From positions 1 to 64,000 of the forward strand of contig NZ_SMYL01000005.1 of NCBI RefSeq assembly GCF_004358105.1: a DNA stretch of 64,000 nt, written 5' to 3'. The position numbers and the translations under genes are program-made. Position 1 is the first letter of the stretch. Each line of letters begins with the position of its first letter. This DNA is from Sapientia aquatica. Lineage in GTDB: Bacteria > Pseudomonadota > Gammaproteobacteria > Burkholderiales > Burkholderiaceae_D. The notes under the pieces are model-generated. The model saw only the letters and a list, made by a program, of their open reading frames with translations. It ran no database searches and was not told where the DNA came from. This document shows positions 39,354-48,874 of this stretch, piece after piece.

Positions 39354-41741
39354 ATGACATTACATTCTGCGTTTTTTCCGTTGCCTAATTTTCCACGTCG
39401 TTTAATTGCTATTGCCGCATTTGCACTTAGTAGTGGTTCTGCCTTCGCAATCCAACCTTTCGTTGTCAAAGATATTCGTGTTGAAGGTGCTCAACGTACT
39501 GAAGCAGGTACAATTTTTAGCTATTTGCCGGTGCGTGTGGGCGATACATTTACCGACGAAAAAAGTACCGCAGCGATTAAGTCACTGTATGCCACGGGCT
39601 TTTTTAAAGACGTTCAAATTGAAGTGCAAGGTAATGTCCTCGTCATCGTATTAGAAGAGCGTCCCTCGGTTGCGTTGATTGAATTCACCGGGATGAAAGA
39701 GTTTGAAAAAGACGTTTTGATTAAAGCGTTAAAAGAAATCGGCGTTGGTGAAGGTCGGGTATTTGATAAAGCCTCGGTTGATCGGGCCGAGCAAGAATTA
39801 AAGCGCCAATATTTATCTCGCGGTTTATACGGAGTTCAAGTAACCACGACAGTTACCCCAATCGAGCGTAACCGCGTCAACGTCAATTTTGTGGTGGATG
39901 AAGGTGATGTTGCTCGGATCAAAAAAATCAGTTTCATTGGAAATAAAGCGTTTAGCGACAAAGAGCTACAAGATATTATCAGCCTGCGCACCCCCGGTTG
40001 GTTTACTTGGTACAGCAAGGCCGATCAATATTCCAAACAAAAATTGTCGGGTGATTTAGAGTCGTTAAAATCGTTCTACCAAAATCGCGGTTACATCGAG
40101 ATGAACGTCGATTCAACCCAGATTTCGATTACGCCCGACAAAAAAGACATCTACATCACCATAAATTTGACTGAAGGTGAGCAATACACCGTAACTGATT
40201 TGCGCTTAGAAGGCGAAACCTTTGGTCGCGATGCTGAATTCAAATCGTTGCTGACCTTGAAATCGGGCGAGATTTACTCTGCCGCCAAATTGACTGAGAG
40301 CACCAAGCGCATCACTGATCGCATGGGTAACTTTGGTTACGCATTCGCCAACGTTAATGCCAATCCAGACGTAGATCGTGAAAAGAAAGAAGTCGCCTTC
40401 ACCATCTTCCTTGATCCTGGCAAACGCGTCTATGTGCGCAAGATTGGATTCTCTGGCAACACAACGACCCGCGATGAAGTTATTCGTCGTGAATTCCGTC
40501 AGTTCGAAGGTTCTTGGTACGACGGACAAAAAATCAAATTGTCGCGTGATCGGGTAGATCGTTTAGGTTACTTTAAAGAAGTAACAATTGAAACGCCCGA
40601 AGTCGCCGGTAGTACGGATCAGATCGACGTTAACCTCAATGTGACTGAAAACCCGACTGGTAACTTTACTCTGGGTGCGGGTTACTCTCAGGCGGAACAC
40701 TTTACTTTCTCCGGTGGTTTGTCAAAAAGCAATGCCTTTGGTAGCGGCGATACGATTGCGATTAACGTCAACACTAGTATCATCAACCGAACCATCGCGT
40801 TATCGCGTTTTGAGCCTTACATCACCGATGAGGGCATTAGCCGCAGTGAAGAAATCTATTTGCGTACCAATACCGCACCTTTGGGCAGTATCGGTGGGTA
40901 CAATGTAAAAAGTTTAGGTTCTGCGTTGAAATTTGGTGTGCCATTCACGGAACTGGATACCATTTTCTTTGGTATCGGTGTGGAACATACCAACGTCCGA
41001 ACACATGAAGGAAGTCCATATCGGTATCAAAAATACGTGACCGATTATGGTGATGGCAAAATTTTCTACGTGCCAGAAAACCCGGTCAGCGGCACACCAG
41101 CTTACATTAATTCTATTCCTGGTGAAGCCAAAACGTTTGCATTCCCATTAACAGCGGCATGGCAACGCGACAGCCGCGACAGTGCGTTAACACCAAGTGT
41201 TGGTAGTTATCAACGTGCCAACTTAGAGATTGCTCTGTTAGGTGATTTGAAATACATGCGTGCCGTGTATAACCGCCAATATTACCTACCATTATTTAAT
41301 AATTTCGCTACCTTAGCGTTGAATGGCGAGGTAGATTATGGACGTGGATTTGACGGCAAACCGTTCCCAATCTTTAAGAACTGGTATGCCGGTGGTATTG
41401 GTTCAGTGCGCGGTTATGAAACTTCTACTCTGGGTAGCCGCGATCCAGTCACGGGCGACTCAACCGGTGGTGCGTCGCGCTTAATTTTAAATGCCGAATT
41501 GCAGTTCCCGTTCCCGGGTTCTTCTGGTGACCGTTCATTGCGTTGGTTCTTATTTACCGATGCGGGTAACGTTTATGATGAAGGTGCGGCATTCCGTGGC
41601 GGAGTTCGTTCTTCCTATGGTATTGGTATCCAATGGCTGTCCCCAATGGGACCGTTGAAGCTGAGCTTGGCGCATGATTTGAATGCCAAAGAATTGGATC
41701 GTAAGAAACCCTTTGATTTCCAAATTGGCGGTGGTTTCTAA
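39354..41741 (+). CDS. bamA: Outer membrane assembly factor BamA
   Basis: Core of the BAM machine that folds beta-barrel proteins into the outer membrane. 795 residues: signal peptide ending SGSAFA, five POTRA domains (VVKDIRVEGAQRTEAGTI marks the first), then a 16-strand barrel with the conserved VRGYETSTLG loop and a terminal phenylalanine (FQIGGGF). It also inserts TolC-like channels and thus supports the adhesin system in this window. Confidence 0.98.
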   Translation: MTLHSAFFPLPNFPRRLIAIAAFALSSGSAFAIQPFVVKDIRVEGAQRTEAGTIFSYLPVRVGDTFTDEKSTAAIKSLYATGFFKDVQIEVQGNVLVIVLEERPSVALIEFTGMKEFEKDVLIKALKEIGVGEGRVFDKASVDRAEQELKRQYLSRGLYGVQVTTTVTPIERNRVNVNFVVDEGDVARIKKISFIGNKAFSDKELQDIISLRTPGWFTWYSKADQYSKQKLSGDLESLKSFYQNRGYIEMNVDSTQISITPDKKDIYITINLTEGEQYTVTDLRLEGETFGRDAEFKSLLTLKSGEIYSAAKLTESTKRITDRMGNFGYAFANVNANPDVDREKKEVAFTIFLDPGKRVYVRKIGFSGNTTTRDEVIRREFRQFEGSWYDGQKIKLSRDRVDRLGYFKEVTIETPEVAGSTDQIDVNLNVTENPTGNFTLGAGYSQAEHFTFSGGLSKSNAFGSGDTIAINVNTSIINRTIALSRFEPYITDEGISRSEEIYLRTNTAPLGSIGGYNVKSLGSALKFGVPFTELDTIFFGIGVEHTNVRTHEGSPYRYQKYVTDYGDGKIFYVPENPVSGTPAYINSIPGEAKTFAFPLTAAWQRDSRDSALTPSVGSYQRANLEIALLGDLKYMRAVYNRQYYLPLFNNFATLALNGEVDYGRGFDGKPFPIFKNWYAGGIGSVRGYETSTLGSRDPVTGDSTGGASRLILNAELQFPFPGSSGDRSLRWFLFTDAGNVYDEGAAFRGGVRSSYGIGIQWLSPMGPLKLSLAHDLNAKELDRKKPFDFQIGGGF

Positions 41742-41817
41742 TCCCGTTGAAGAGTTGTTCGTAAATGGCTAGAATGTTGTGGTTTGGTAATAGAAATTTT
41801 TTCTGCGGAGAATTATC

Positions 41818-42330
41818 TTGAAACACTTTGCAATTTCAACTTTGTTGCAGTTAACGATAGCTACTAGCTGCATGGTGTTTGTCTCTAGCGCCAGCGCTCA
41901 AGAGACAAAGATTGGATACGTCAGTACCGAACGTGTAATGCGTGAATCTGCTCCTGCAAAAGCGGCGGAAGCGCGACTCGATGCTGAGTTTTCTCAACGC
42001 CGTAAAGATTTGCACGACTTCACTCTCAAAATCAAAGCCATGGCTGAGAAGCTCGATAAAGATTCTACTGTTATTCCAGAATCAGATCGCATCAAGCGTC
42101 AGCGCGAATTGTCCGACATGGATCAAGATTTCCAGCGCAAACAGCGCGCCTACAGTGAAGATTTGAGCCAGCGTTCACGCGAAGAAATCGCTAAGCTCAA
42201 TGATCTTGCCACTAAGACTATCAAACAAATCGCTGAAACAGATAAATTTGACGTGATCATCCAAGACGCGGTCTACATTAATCCGCGCATCGACATCACC
42301 GAAAAAGTCATGAAAGCACTGGCCAAATAA
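41818..42330 (+). CDS. skp: OmpH/Skp family periplasmic chaperone
   Basis: Escorts unfolded outer membrane proteins to BamA. 170 residues: signal peptide ending SSASAQ, the strand KIGYVSTERVMRESAPAKAA, a long charged coiled coil (about 60-135), and the trimerisation ending FDVIIQDAVYINPRIDITEKV. The start is TTG at 41818 behind GCGGAG. Stop overlaps lpxD by one base. Confidence 0.95.
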   Translation: MKHFAISTLLQLTIATSCMVFVSSASAQETKIGYVSTERVMRESAPAKAAEARLDAEFSQRRKDLHDFTLKIKAMAEKLDKDSTVIPESDRIKRQRELSDMDQDFQRKQRAYSEDLSQRSREEIAKLNDLATKTIKQIAETDKFDVIIQDAVYINPRIDITEKVMKALAK

Positions 42331-43418
42331 TGTCGAGTTCGATTGGCGTTCGGCTAGCGGACTTGGTCGAACACTTAGGTGGTTCAATATCCGGTGATGC
42401 GAATTTAATAGTAGCGGGCATTGCACCGCTCGAGCACGCCGATGCAAGCAGCATTACCTTTCTCTCAAATCCCAAATTACGCAAACAGGCAGGCGACACA
42501 CTTGCCGCCGCCATCATTGTCAAAGCAAGTGATGCAGAATTTCTGCGTGATCAATTCAACGGCACGTTAATCGTTGTTGATAATCCTTACGCCTATTTTG
42601 CTAAGGCAGCGCAATTTTTCGCGGCGTTGACTAAACAACCCATCGCAGTTGGGGTTCATCCCAGCGCAGTCGTTGACCCCAGCGCCAAAATCGCTGCTAG
42701 CGCGTCAATCGGCCCGTTGGTGTGCATCGAAGCCGATGTTGTGATTGAAGACAATGTCCGAATTGACGCAGGCTGCTTTATCGGGCGCGGCGCAAAGATT
42801 GGTGCCGATAGTCATTTTCATGCCAACGTTTCGTGGCACCACGATTGCCGCATCGGGCAACGTGCGATTATTTATTCGGGCGCCGTGATTGGTGGCGAAG
42901 GTTTTGGCTTTGCCAGCGAGGCTGGTCGTTGGATCAAAATCCCGCAAACCGGTGGCGTTGCTATTGGTGACGATGTGGAAATCGGCGCCAATACTTGCAT
43001 CGATCGCGGCGCACTATCCGATACCATCATTGAGGATGGCGTTAAGTTAGACAATCAGATTCAAATTGGACATAACTGTTTTATCGGAGCGAATACCGCC
43101 ATGGCTGGCTGCGTGGGTGTCGCTGGAAGCGCAAAGATTGGTCGTAATTGCACTTTTGGTGGCGCAGCCATGGTGCTTGGGCATTTGACGATTGCCGATA
43201 ACGTGCATATTTCCTCGGGCAGCATGGTTTCGCGCTCAATCAATGAACCCGGCCAGTACACTGGTTTTTACCCGTTGGCCAAGAATGCGGATTGGGAAAA
43301 AACCGCCGTCATCGTGCGTAACCTAGATAGCTTGCGCGACAAAGTACGTGCGATGGAAAAAACAATACAGGCACTGACAGAATCGACTAATGCCACTCCG
43401 ACTAAAGATTTAACCTAA
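42330..43418 (+). CDS. lpxD: UDP-3-O-(3-hydroxyacyl)glucosamine N-acyltransferase
   Basis: Third step of lipid A synthesis. 362 residues: N-terminal uridine-binding domain (about 1-100, ITFLSNPKLRKQ), a left-handed beta-helix of hexapeptide repeats (about 110-320), with the catalytic histidine region QIQIGHNCFIGANTAMAG, and a C-terminal helix. Confidence 0.97.
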   Translation: MSSSIGVRLADLVEHLGGSISGDANLIVAGIAPLEHADASSITFLSNPKLRKQAGDTLAAAIIVKASDAEFLRDQFNGTLIVVDNPYAYFAKAAQFFAALTKQPIAVGVHPSAVVDPSAKIAASASIGPLVCIEADVVIEDNVRIDAGCFIGRGAKIGADSHFHANVSWHHDCRIGQRAIIYSGAVIGGEGFGFASEAGRWIKIPQTGGVAIGDDVEIGANTCIDRGALSDTIIEDGVKLDNQIQIGHNCFIGANTAMAGCVGVAGSAKIGRNCTFGGAAMVLGHLTIADNVHISSGSMVSRSINEPGQYTGFYPLAKNADWEKTAVIVRNLDSLRDKVRAMEKTIQALTESTNATPTKDLT

Positions 43419-43442
43419 TTCATACCGTTTACGACTCGAATA

Positions 43443-43934
43443 ATGAAAGCTCCCATGACTACCTTAGACATTAATCAAATCAAAGAATATTTGCCGCATC
43501 GCTATCCAATGTTATTGGTTGATCGGGTCTTAAATTGGGAATCCGGCAAGAACATTACTGCGATTAAAAACGTTACGGCCAACGAAGAATTTTTTAACGG
43601 CCATTTCCCCAATAAGCCAGTAATGCCAGGCGTGTTGATGATCGAAGCGATGGCGCAAGCTGCTGCTTTGTTATCCTTTTTGACCATGGGACAAAAGCCG
43701 GATGAAAATACCTTGGTGTATTTTTTGGGTATCGACAATGCGCGTTTTAAACGTCCGGTTGAACCGGGCGACCAGTTAAAGCTGGAAGTTGAAATTATCA
43801 AAGTCGCGCGCGGTATTTGGAAATACAAAGCCACGGCCTCGGTCGATGGTCAATTAGCAGTTGAAGCTGATTTGATGTGTACCTTGCGCACAGTGGAAGG
43901 CAAAGACCCAGCACCAGCAGCAGCGGGGCAATAA
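43443..43934 (+). CDS. fabZ: 3-hydroxyacyl-ACP dehydratase
   Basis: Hotdog-fold dehydratase of fatty acid elongation, also balancing lipid A acyl supply. 163 residues with [15 protein letters not shown], the catalytic-histidine motif [20 protein letters not shown] and [13 protein letters not shown]. The start may be 43443 or the second ATG at 43455; neither has a clear RBS. The stop overlaps lpxA by one base. Confidence 0.96.
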   Translation: MKAPMTTLDINQIKEYLPHRYPMLLVDRVLNWESGKNITAIKNVTANEEFFNGHFPNKPVMPGVLMIEAMAQAAALLSFLTMGQKPDENTLVYFLGIDNARFKRPVEPGDQLKLEVEIIKVARGIWKYKATASVDGQLAVEADLMCTLRTVEGKDPAPAAAGQ

Positions 43935-44722
43935 TGAGTAACATCCATCCCACCGCGATCATCGCCAAAGAAGCGAGTTTAGATAGTTCGGTAGAGGTTG
44001 GTGCGTACAGCATTATCGGGCCGCATGTGCAAATCGGGGCCGGTACAAAAATCGGCCCACACGTGGTCTTAGAGGGCCGCACAACGATTGGGCGCGACAA
44101 CACATTCTTCCAATTTTCTTCGATTGGGGCGACGCCGCAAGATAAAAAATACGCTAACGAACCTACGCTGTTAGAAATTGGTGATCGTAATGTGATTCGT
44201 GAGTTTTGCACCTTCCATTTAGGGACTGTGCAAGATAACAGTATTACGCGTATCGGCAGCGATAATTTGATGATGGCTTATGTGCATATTGCGCACGATT
44301 GCCAAGTCGGTAGTCACACTATTTTTGCTAACAACGCTTCCATCGCCGGCCATGTCCACGTGGATGACTGGGTAATTCTTGGCGGCTTTGCTGGTGTGCA
44401 TCAATTTTGCAAAATCGGCGCGCACGCGATGCTGGGGATGAATACCAGTTTGACCCAAGACGTGCCACCTTACATGATTTTGTCGGGTAATCCAGCCGCC
44501 GTGCACGGCTTAAATTTAGAAGGTTTGAAGCGGCGGGGTTTCACTCGCGAGAGCATTAACGCGATACGCCAAGCATATAAATTATTGTACAAATCTAGCC
44601 TGACTTTGGATGAGGCCAAACAAGCGTTGCAGCAGTTGCAAGCTGAGCAGGCTGATTCAGCGTCGCAAATCCAAGTGATGCTGGATTTCCTCGAACGCTC
44701 GACTCGCGGCATTGTGCGCTAA
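43934..44722 (+). CDS. lpxA: UDP-N-acetylglucosamine acyltransferase
   Basis: First step of lipid A synthesis. ATG 43934 overlaps the fabZ stop (TAATG) and gives 262 residues starting [10 protein letters not shown], the family N-terminus; an upstream start at 43877 would run inside fabZ and is rejected. Hexapeptide repeats fill 1-190, with the catalytic histidine in LMMAYVHIAHDCQVGSH, followed by a C-terminal helical bundle. Confidence 0.97.
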   Translation: MSNIHPTAIIAKEASLDSSVEVGAYSIIGPHVQIGAGTKIGPHVVLEGRTTIGRDNTFFQFSSIGATPQDKKYANEPTLLEIGDRNVIREFCTFHLGTVQDNSITRIGSDNLMMAYVHIAHDCQVGSHTIFANNASIAGHVHVDDWVILGGFAGVHQFCKIGAHAMLGMNTSLTQDVPPYMILSGNPAAVHGLNLEGLKRRGFTRESINAIRQAYKLLYKSSLTLDEAKQALQQLQAEQADSASQIQVMLDFLERSTRGIVR

Positions 44723-44735
44723 TTCCTGCCCCCGA

Positions 44736-45905
44736 ATGTCTTTGATCACGAATCCCACAATTGCGGTTGTCGCTGGCGAGAGCTCCGGCGACTTGTTGGC
44801 CAGCCGCATGTTGTCCGGCCTGCGACCCCAGCTTCCGCACGCTAATTTGCACGGTATTGGTGGTAAGCATATGGCCGAATATGGTTTTGTGTCCGACTAT
44901 CCGATGGAAACCTTATCGGTGCGTGGGCTGTTTGAAGTGCTAATGCACTACCGCGAGATAAAAGCGGTGCAGACCAATTTAATCGATCAATTGCTTGCTG
45001 AGCGTCCGAATGTGTTTATCGGCGTTGATGCGCCTGATTTTAATTTCACGGTAGAGCAACGGCTAAAAGAAGCGGGCATTCCAACGGTGCATTTTATTGG
45101 CCCCTCAATTTGGGCTTGGCGTCGAGGACGGATTAATAAAATCATTAAATCCGTGTCGCACATGTTGGTGATTTTTCCGTTCGAGGAAGAAATCTATAAA
45201 GCCGCTAATGTCCCTGTTACATACGTCGGCCACCCGCTAGCCGAAGTCTTACCACTAGAGCCGGACACAATGGCAGCGCGCCAAGAATTAGGCCTGCCGT
45301 TGGATGCGACGATTGTCACCATTATGCCGGGCAGCCGCCTGTCAGAAATCAACTACAATACCGCCGCGTTTATTGGTGCTGCCAAAATTCTCGCGCAGCG
45401 TGATCCATCGATTCGTTTTATCGTGCCTATGGTGGGTGACAAGCAGCGCAACGCGTATATTGAACAGGTCGTCAAGGCGCAGTTGTCGGATGTGCCTGTG
45501 TTGCTGATCAACGGCGCTTCGCACACGGCAATCACCGCGGCCAATAGCGTGTTAGTCGCGTCAGGCACGGCCACGTTAGAAGTGGCGTTATTAAAAAAAC
45601 CGATGGTAATTGCCTACAAGCAGACTTGGGCAAGTTGGCAAATCATGCGCCGTATGGCTTATCAACCTTGGATCGGTTTGCCCAACATTTTGGCGCGTGA
45701 ATTCTTGGTGCCAGAATTTGTGCAAGATGAAGCCAATCCCTTGGCTCTGGCTGATGCGTTATGGAAGCAACTGCACGACGATAAATTGGTAGCCCGATTG
45801 AAGCAGCGATTTTTAGACATGCATCACAGTTTATTGCGCGATAGCGCTCGCGAAAGCGCGCAGGCGATTCTTCAAATTATTAATCAATCAGCGACTGGCA
45901 AATAA
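44736..45905 (+). CDS. lpxB: Lipid A disaccharide synthase
   Basis: Joins two acylated glucosamines into the lipid A disaccharide. ATG 44736 gives 389 residues beginning near VVAGESSGDLLASRM, the glycosyltransferase N-terminal motif. Other hallmarks: GVDAPDFNFTVEQRLK, GPSIWAWRRGRINKI and ASGTATLEVALLKKPMVIAY. A TTG at 44712 inside lpxA was rejected. Confidence 0.97.
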   Translation: MSLITNPTIAVVAGESSGDLLASRMLSGLRPQLPHANLHGIGGKHMAEYGFVSDYPMETLSVRGLFEVLMHYREIKAVQTNLIDQLLAERPNVFIGVDAPDFNFTVEQRLKEAGIPTVHFIGPSIWAWRRGRINKIIKSVSHMLVIFPFEEEIYKAANVPVTYVGHPLAEVLPLEPDTMAARQELGLPLDATIVTIMPGSRLSEINYNTAAFIGAAKILAQRDPSIRFIVPMVGDKQRNAYIEQVVKAQLSDVPVLLINGASHTAITAANSVLVASGTATLEVALLKKPMVIAYKQTWASWQIMRRMAYQPWIGLPNILAREFLVPEFVQDEANPLALADALWKQLHDDKLVARLKQRFLDMHHSLLRDSARESAQAILQIINQSATGK

Positions 45906-45907
45906 CC

Positions 45908-46687
45908 ATGTTCATCGATTCACATTGCCATCTTGATTTTCCTGAATTGTCGGAGCGTCTGCCGGACATTCTTGCGACCATGGAAGCGAACAGAGTAGGG
46001 CGCGCTTTATGCGTCGCGGTTGATTTGCCGGATTTTGCGCGTGTGCTGAAATTGGCGGAAACCTATCCGCATTTGTATGCTTCCGTGGGTGTGCACCCTG
46101 ATTATGTTGAGACGCCCGAACCGACTGTGGAGCAATTAGTCGAGCTATCTAATCATCCCAAAGTAATCGCAATTGGCGAAACGGGCTTGGATTATTTTCG
46201 CTTAACAGGCGACTTGGAATGGCAGCGCAATCGTTTTCGCACCCATATCGAAGCTTCCCGTATCACCCGCAAGCCGCTCATTATTCATACCCGCGCCGCG
46301 TCCGCAGACACCATCGATATCATGCGCGCAGCCGGTGCTGGCGTAGAGCAGGGCGGTGCTGGTGGTGTGATGCACTGTTTTACCGAAACCTTGGAAGTGG
46401 CTTTGGCGGCGGTTGAGTTGGGATTTTATATTTCCTTCTCGGGCATTTTGACGTTTAAAAGCGCTAAGCAAATTCAAGAGGTGGCCAAAGCTTTGCCACT
46501 TGAACGTATTTTGATCGAAACCGATTCGCCTTATTTAGCGCCGGTTCCGCATCGTGGCAAAATGAATGAGCCAGGTTGGGTCAAACATGTGGCGGAATAT
46601 TTAGCCGACTTAAAACAAATTCCACTTGCTCAAGTCGAGCAACAAACTACCGAAAATTTCTGCACCTTGTTTAACGTTACTTTGTAA
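45908..46687 (+). CDS. TatD family metal-dependent hydrolase
   Basis: Metal-dependent nuclease of the TatD/YcfH family, 259 residues. Metal-binding positions are visible: FIDSHCHLDFPEL, IGETGLDYFR, LIIHTRAA, GVMHCF and LIETDSPYLAPVPHRG. It begins two bases after lpxB ends and overlaps the ankyrin gene by one base. In E. coli lpxB is followed by rnhB instead; the arrangement differs here. Confidence 0.94.
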   Translation: MFIDSHCHLDFPELSERLPDILATMEANRVGRALCVAVDLPDFARVLKLAETYPHLYASVGVHPDYVETPEPTVEQLVELSNHPKVIAIGETGLDYFRLTGDLEWQRNRFRTHIEASRITRKPLIIHTRAASADTIDIMRAAGAGVEQGGAGGVMHCFTETLEVALAAVELGFYISFSGILTFKSAKQIQEVAKALPLERILIETDSPYLAPVPHRGKMNEPGWVKHVAEYLADLKQIPLAQVEQQTTENFCTLFNVTL

Positions 46688-47364
46688 TGTCGTTTGTTTC
46701 GTCTGTCTTCAGAAATACTCTAGTTGGCTTGTTGGCTGCACTATTTGCGCTATCAGCCTATGCCAGCGATCAAGCTGATTTTTTTAGCGCGATCCAATTC
46801 AATCATGTCAGCAGCTTGCCCGTTATGTTGGCGCGCGGCGTTGACCCAAATGCCAAAGAACCGCTTCGGGGCGAAACGGCCTTGATCTTAGCGGTGCATG
46901 AAAATGCCAACGATGTGTTTGATTGGTTATTGAGCCTAAAGGGTGTTGATATTAACGCCCAAGCCAAAAACGGTAATACCGCGATTATGTTGGCAGCGTA
47001 TTTAGAAAATAGTCATGCCGTCACGGCGCTGCTTGAGCGCGGTGCGGAAGTGAATAAAACTGGCTGGACTGCGCTGCACTACGCGGCGATGTCCGGTAAC
47101 GACGTAATCATTTCAGCTTTGCTGGAGCACGCAGCCTACATCGATGCGCAGACGCCGAATGGAGACACGGCGCTGATGCTGGCATTAAAGGGAAACAAAA
47201 CTAGCGCCGTCAAATTGCTGTTGGACCAGGGCGCTGATCCGACGATTCAGAACAATCAGCAACAAACCGCGCTTGATATGGCGAAAAAGTTAGAATTTCG
47301 CGGGATGATTGAGTTGATTCAACAGGGTGTTGATCAATTTGATCAACGCCAGCATTCGCCTTGA
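46687..47364 (+). CDS. Exported ankyrin-repeat protein
   Basis: 225 residues: a signal peptide (TLVGLLAALFALSAYA, cut near residue 27) and about five ankyrin repeats, for example GETALILAVHENANDVFDWL, GNTAIMLAAYLENSHAVTAL, GWTALHYAAMSGNDVIISAL and GDTALMLALKGNKTSAVKLL. It probably binds a periplasmic protein partner. Coupled to tatD by a one-base overlap; function otherwise unknown. Confidence 0.9.
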   Translation: MSFVSSVFRNTLVGLLAALFALSAYASDQADFFSAIQFNHVSSLPVMLARGVDPNAKEPLRGETALILAVHENANDVFDWLLSLKGVDINAQAKNGNTAIMLAAYLENSHAVTALLERGAEVNKTGWTALHYAAMSGNDVIISALLEHAAYIDAQTPNGDTALMLALKGNKTSAVKLLLDQGADPTIQNNQQQTALDMAKKLEFRGMIELIQQGVDQFDQRQHSP

Positions 47365-47398
47365 ATGATTTTGTTTCAATGACTGCTTAGATTGGTGC

Positions 47399-48565
47399 TT
47401 AAATCCGCACTAGCTTTTCCAACGCTAAGGCCAACGTTTGCTCTTGTTTAGCAAAGCAAAAACGCACCAATCCCGATTCCATTCCAGACCGATAAAACGC
47501 CGACACCGGAATCGCCGCCACGCCGATTTCTTTGGTTAGCCATTCCGCAAACGCCAACTCCGGCAAATCCGAAATCGCTGAATAATCCACGCATTGAAAG
47601 TAGGTTCCTTGCGCTGGCAATAATTTAAAGCGCGACTGACTTAAGCCAGCGCGGAAATAGTCGCGTTTGGCTTGATAAAAATCGGATAAGTTTTCATACG
47701 GCGCAGTATTTTGCAGATAGGCCGCCAAGCCATATTGCATCGGCGTGTTGACGGTAAAAACGGTGAATTGATGCACCTTTTTGAATTCCGTCATGAGGGC
47801 AGCGGGAGCGGTGACGTAACCGACTTTCCAGCCGGTGACATGGAAGGTTTTCCCAAAGCTAGAAATCACAAAAGCCCGTTTTGCCAATTCTGGATGCGCG
47901 CTTACTGAAACATGCTGTGCACCGTCATACACCATGTGCTCATAGACTTCGTCCGAGAGCAGCAGCACATGCGCATTGTGCGGTTCGCGCAAGATGTCCG
48001 CCAAGGCGTTTAAGTCGGATCGCTGCAATACCGAGCCGGTGGGATTGTTGGGGCTATTGATAATGATTAATCGTGTTTTAGGCGTGATTTTGGCCGCCAA
48101 CTTAGCCCAGTTAACGCTGAAACCTTGCTCGTTAATTTCCATTGATACGGTAATTGGAATGCCGCCGGCCAATTGAATCGCTGGCAAATAACAGTCGTAA
48201 GCCGGTTCAATCACAATCACTTCGTCACCCGGATGCACGCTGCATTGAATGGCGCACATGATGCCTTGCGTGGCACCAGCGGTCACTGTAATTTCGGTCT
48301 CCGGGTCGTATTGATGTCCGTACAGGCGTGCTACTTTTTGCGCGATGGTTTGACGTAGTACCGGAACGCCAGCCATCGGCGGATATTGATTATGCCCTTG
48401 CTGCATGGCTTCGGTGACGAGTTCCAATAAATGCGGATCGCAACCAAAGTCGGGGAAGCCTTGGCCAAGGTTGACGGCTTTGTGCTGCACCGCGAGGGCG
48501 GACATCACCGAAAAAATCGTACTTCCGACATTGGGTAAGCGGGATTGAATGTGAAGTTGGCTCAT
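47399..48565 (-). CDS. Class I/II PLP aminotransferase (methionine aminotransferase YbdL-like)
   Basis: PLP-dependent aminotransferase, 388 residues. VNLGQGFPDFGCDP at the N-terminus, TAGATQGIMCAI, NSPNNPTGSVL (asparagine contacting PLP) and the lysine motif ISSFGKTFHVTGWKVGY are intact. The overall sequence is closest to the YbdL/kynurenine aminotransferase branch that acts on methionine and aromatic residues; the substrate is inferred. Convergent with the ankyrin gene. Confidence 0.9.
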   Translation of the reverse strand: MSQLHIQSRLPNVGSTIFSVMSALAVQHKAVNLGQGFPDFGCDPHLLELVTEAMQQGHNQYPPMAGVPVLRQTIAQKVARLYGHQYDPETEITVTAGATQGIMCAIQCSVHPGDEVIVIEPAYDCYLPAIQLAGGIPITVSMEINEQGFSVNWAKLAAKITPKTRLIIINSPNNPTGSVLQRSDLNALADILREPHNAHVLLLSDEVYEHMVYDGAQHVSVSAHPELAKRAFVISSFGKTFHVTGWKVGYVTAPAALMTEFKKVHQFTVFTVNTPMQYGLAAYLQNTAPYENLSDFYQAKRDYFRAGLSQSRFKLLPAQGTYFQCVDYSAISDLPELAFAEWLTKEIGVAAIPVSAFYRSGMESGLVRFCFAKQEQTLALALEKLVRI

Positions 48566-48874
48566 AGTTGGCGAAGATTGTTGCGCTGTTAAATATATGT
48601 CGCGCTAGTTTAGCAAACGTTATTGCTGATGGCTTTTTTATACGTCAACAATCCTAGTCAATGTTGAAATTTACTTATGCTCTTCGCTCATATAGAACCA
48701 GTTGACACTGAGAATTTGGTTTTGCTGCTAAAAAGATAATAAAGCTCTCCCAAGTTGCGAAACTTTGCGAATTCCTTTTGTGCAAGATCAAGCTCCTAAA
48801 AGTAATTCATTTGTACACTCAAGCCAATCGACCTTATCCACCTGTCATGGGTAATCGAAAAATGGAAAACAATC
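48566..48874. other. Divergent region between aminotransferase gene and hemN
   Basis: 309 bases. It holds the FNR/Anr-type site and hemN promoter listed next. The half near the aminotransferase gene shows no recognisable element. Confidence 0.5.
48778..48819 (+). promoter_or_regulatory. FNR/Anr-type site and -10 of hemN
   Basis: TTGTG-CAAG-ATCAA (48778-48791) matches the FNR consensus TTGAT-N4-ATCAA in 8 of 10 positions. A TACACT hexamer follows at 48814-48819, giving a start near 48826 and placing the site centre at about -41.5, the class II activator position. hemN is a known anaerobically induced FNR target. Confidence 0.6.
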
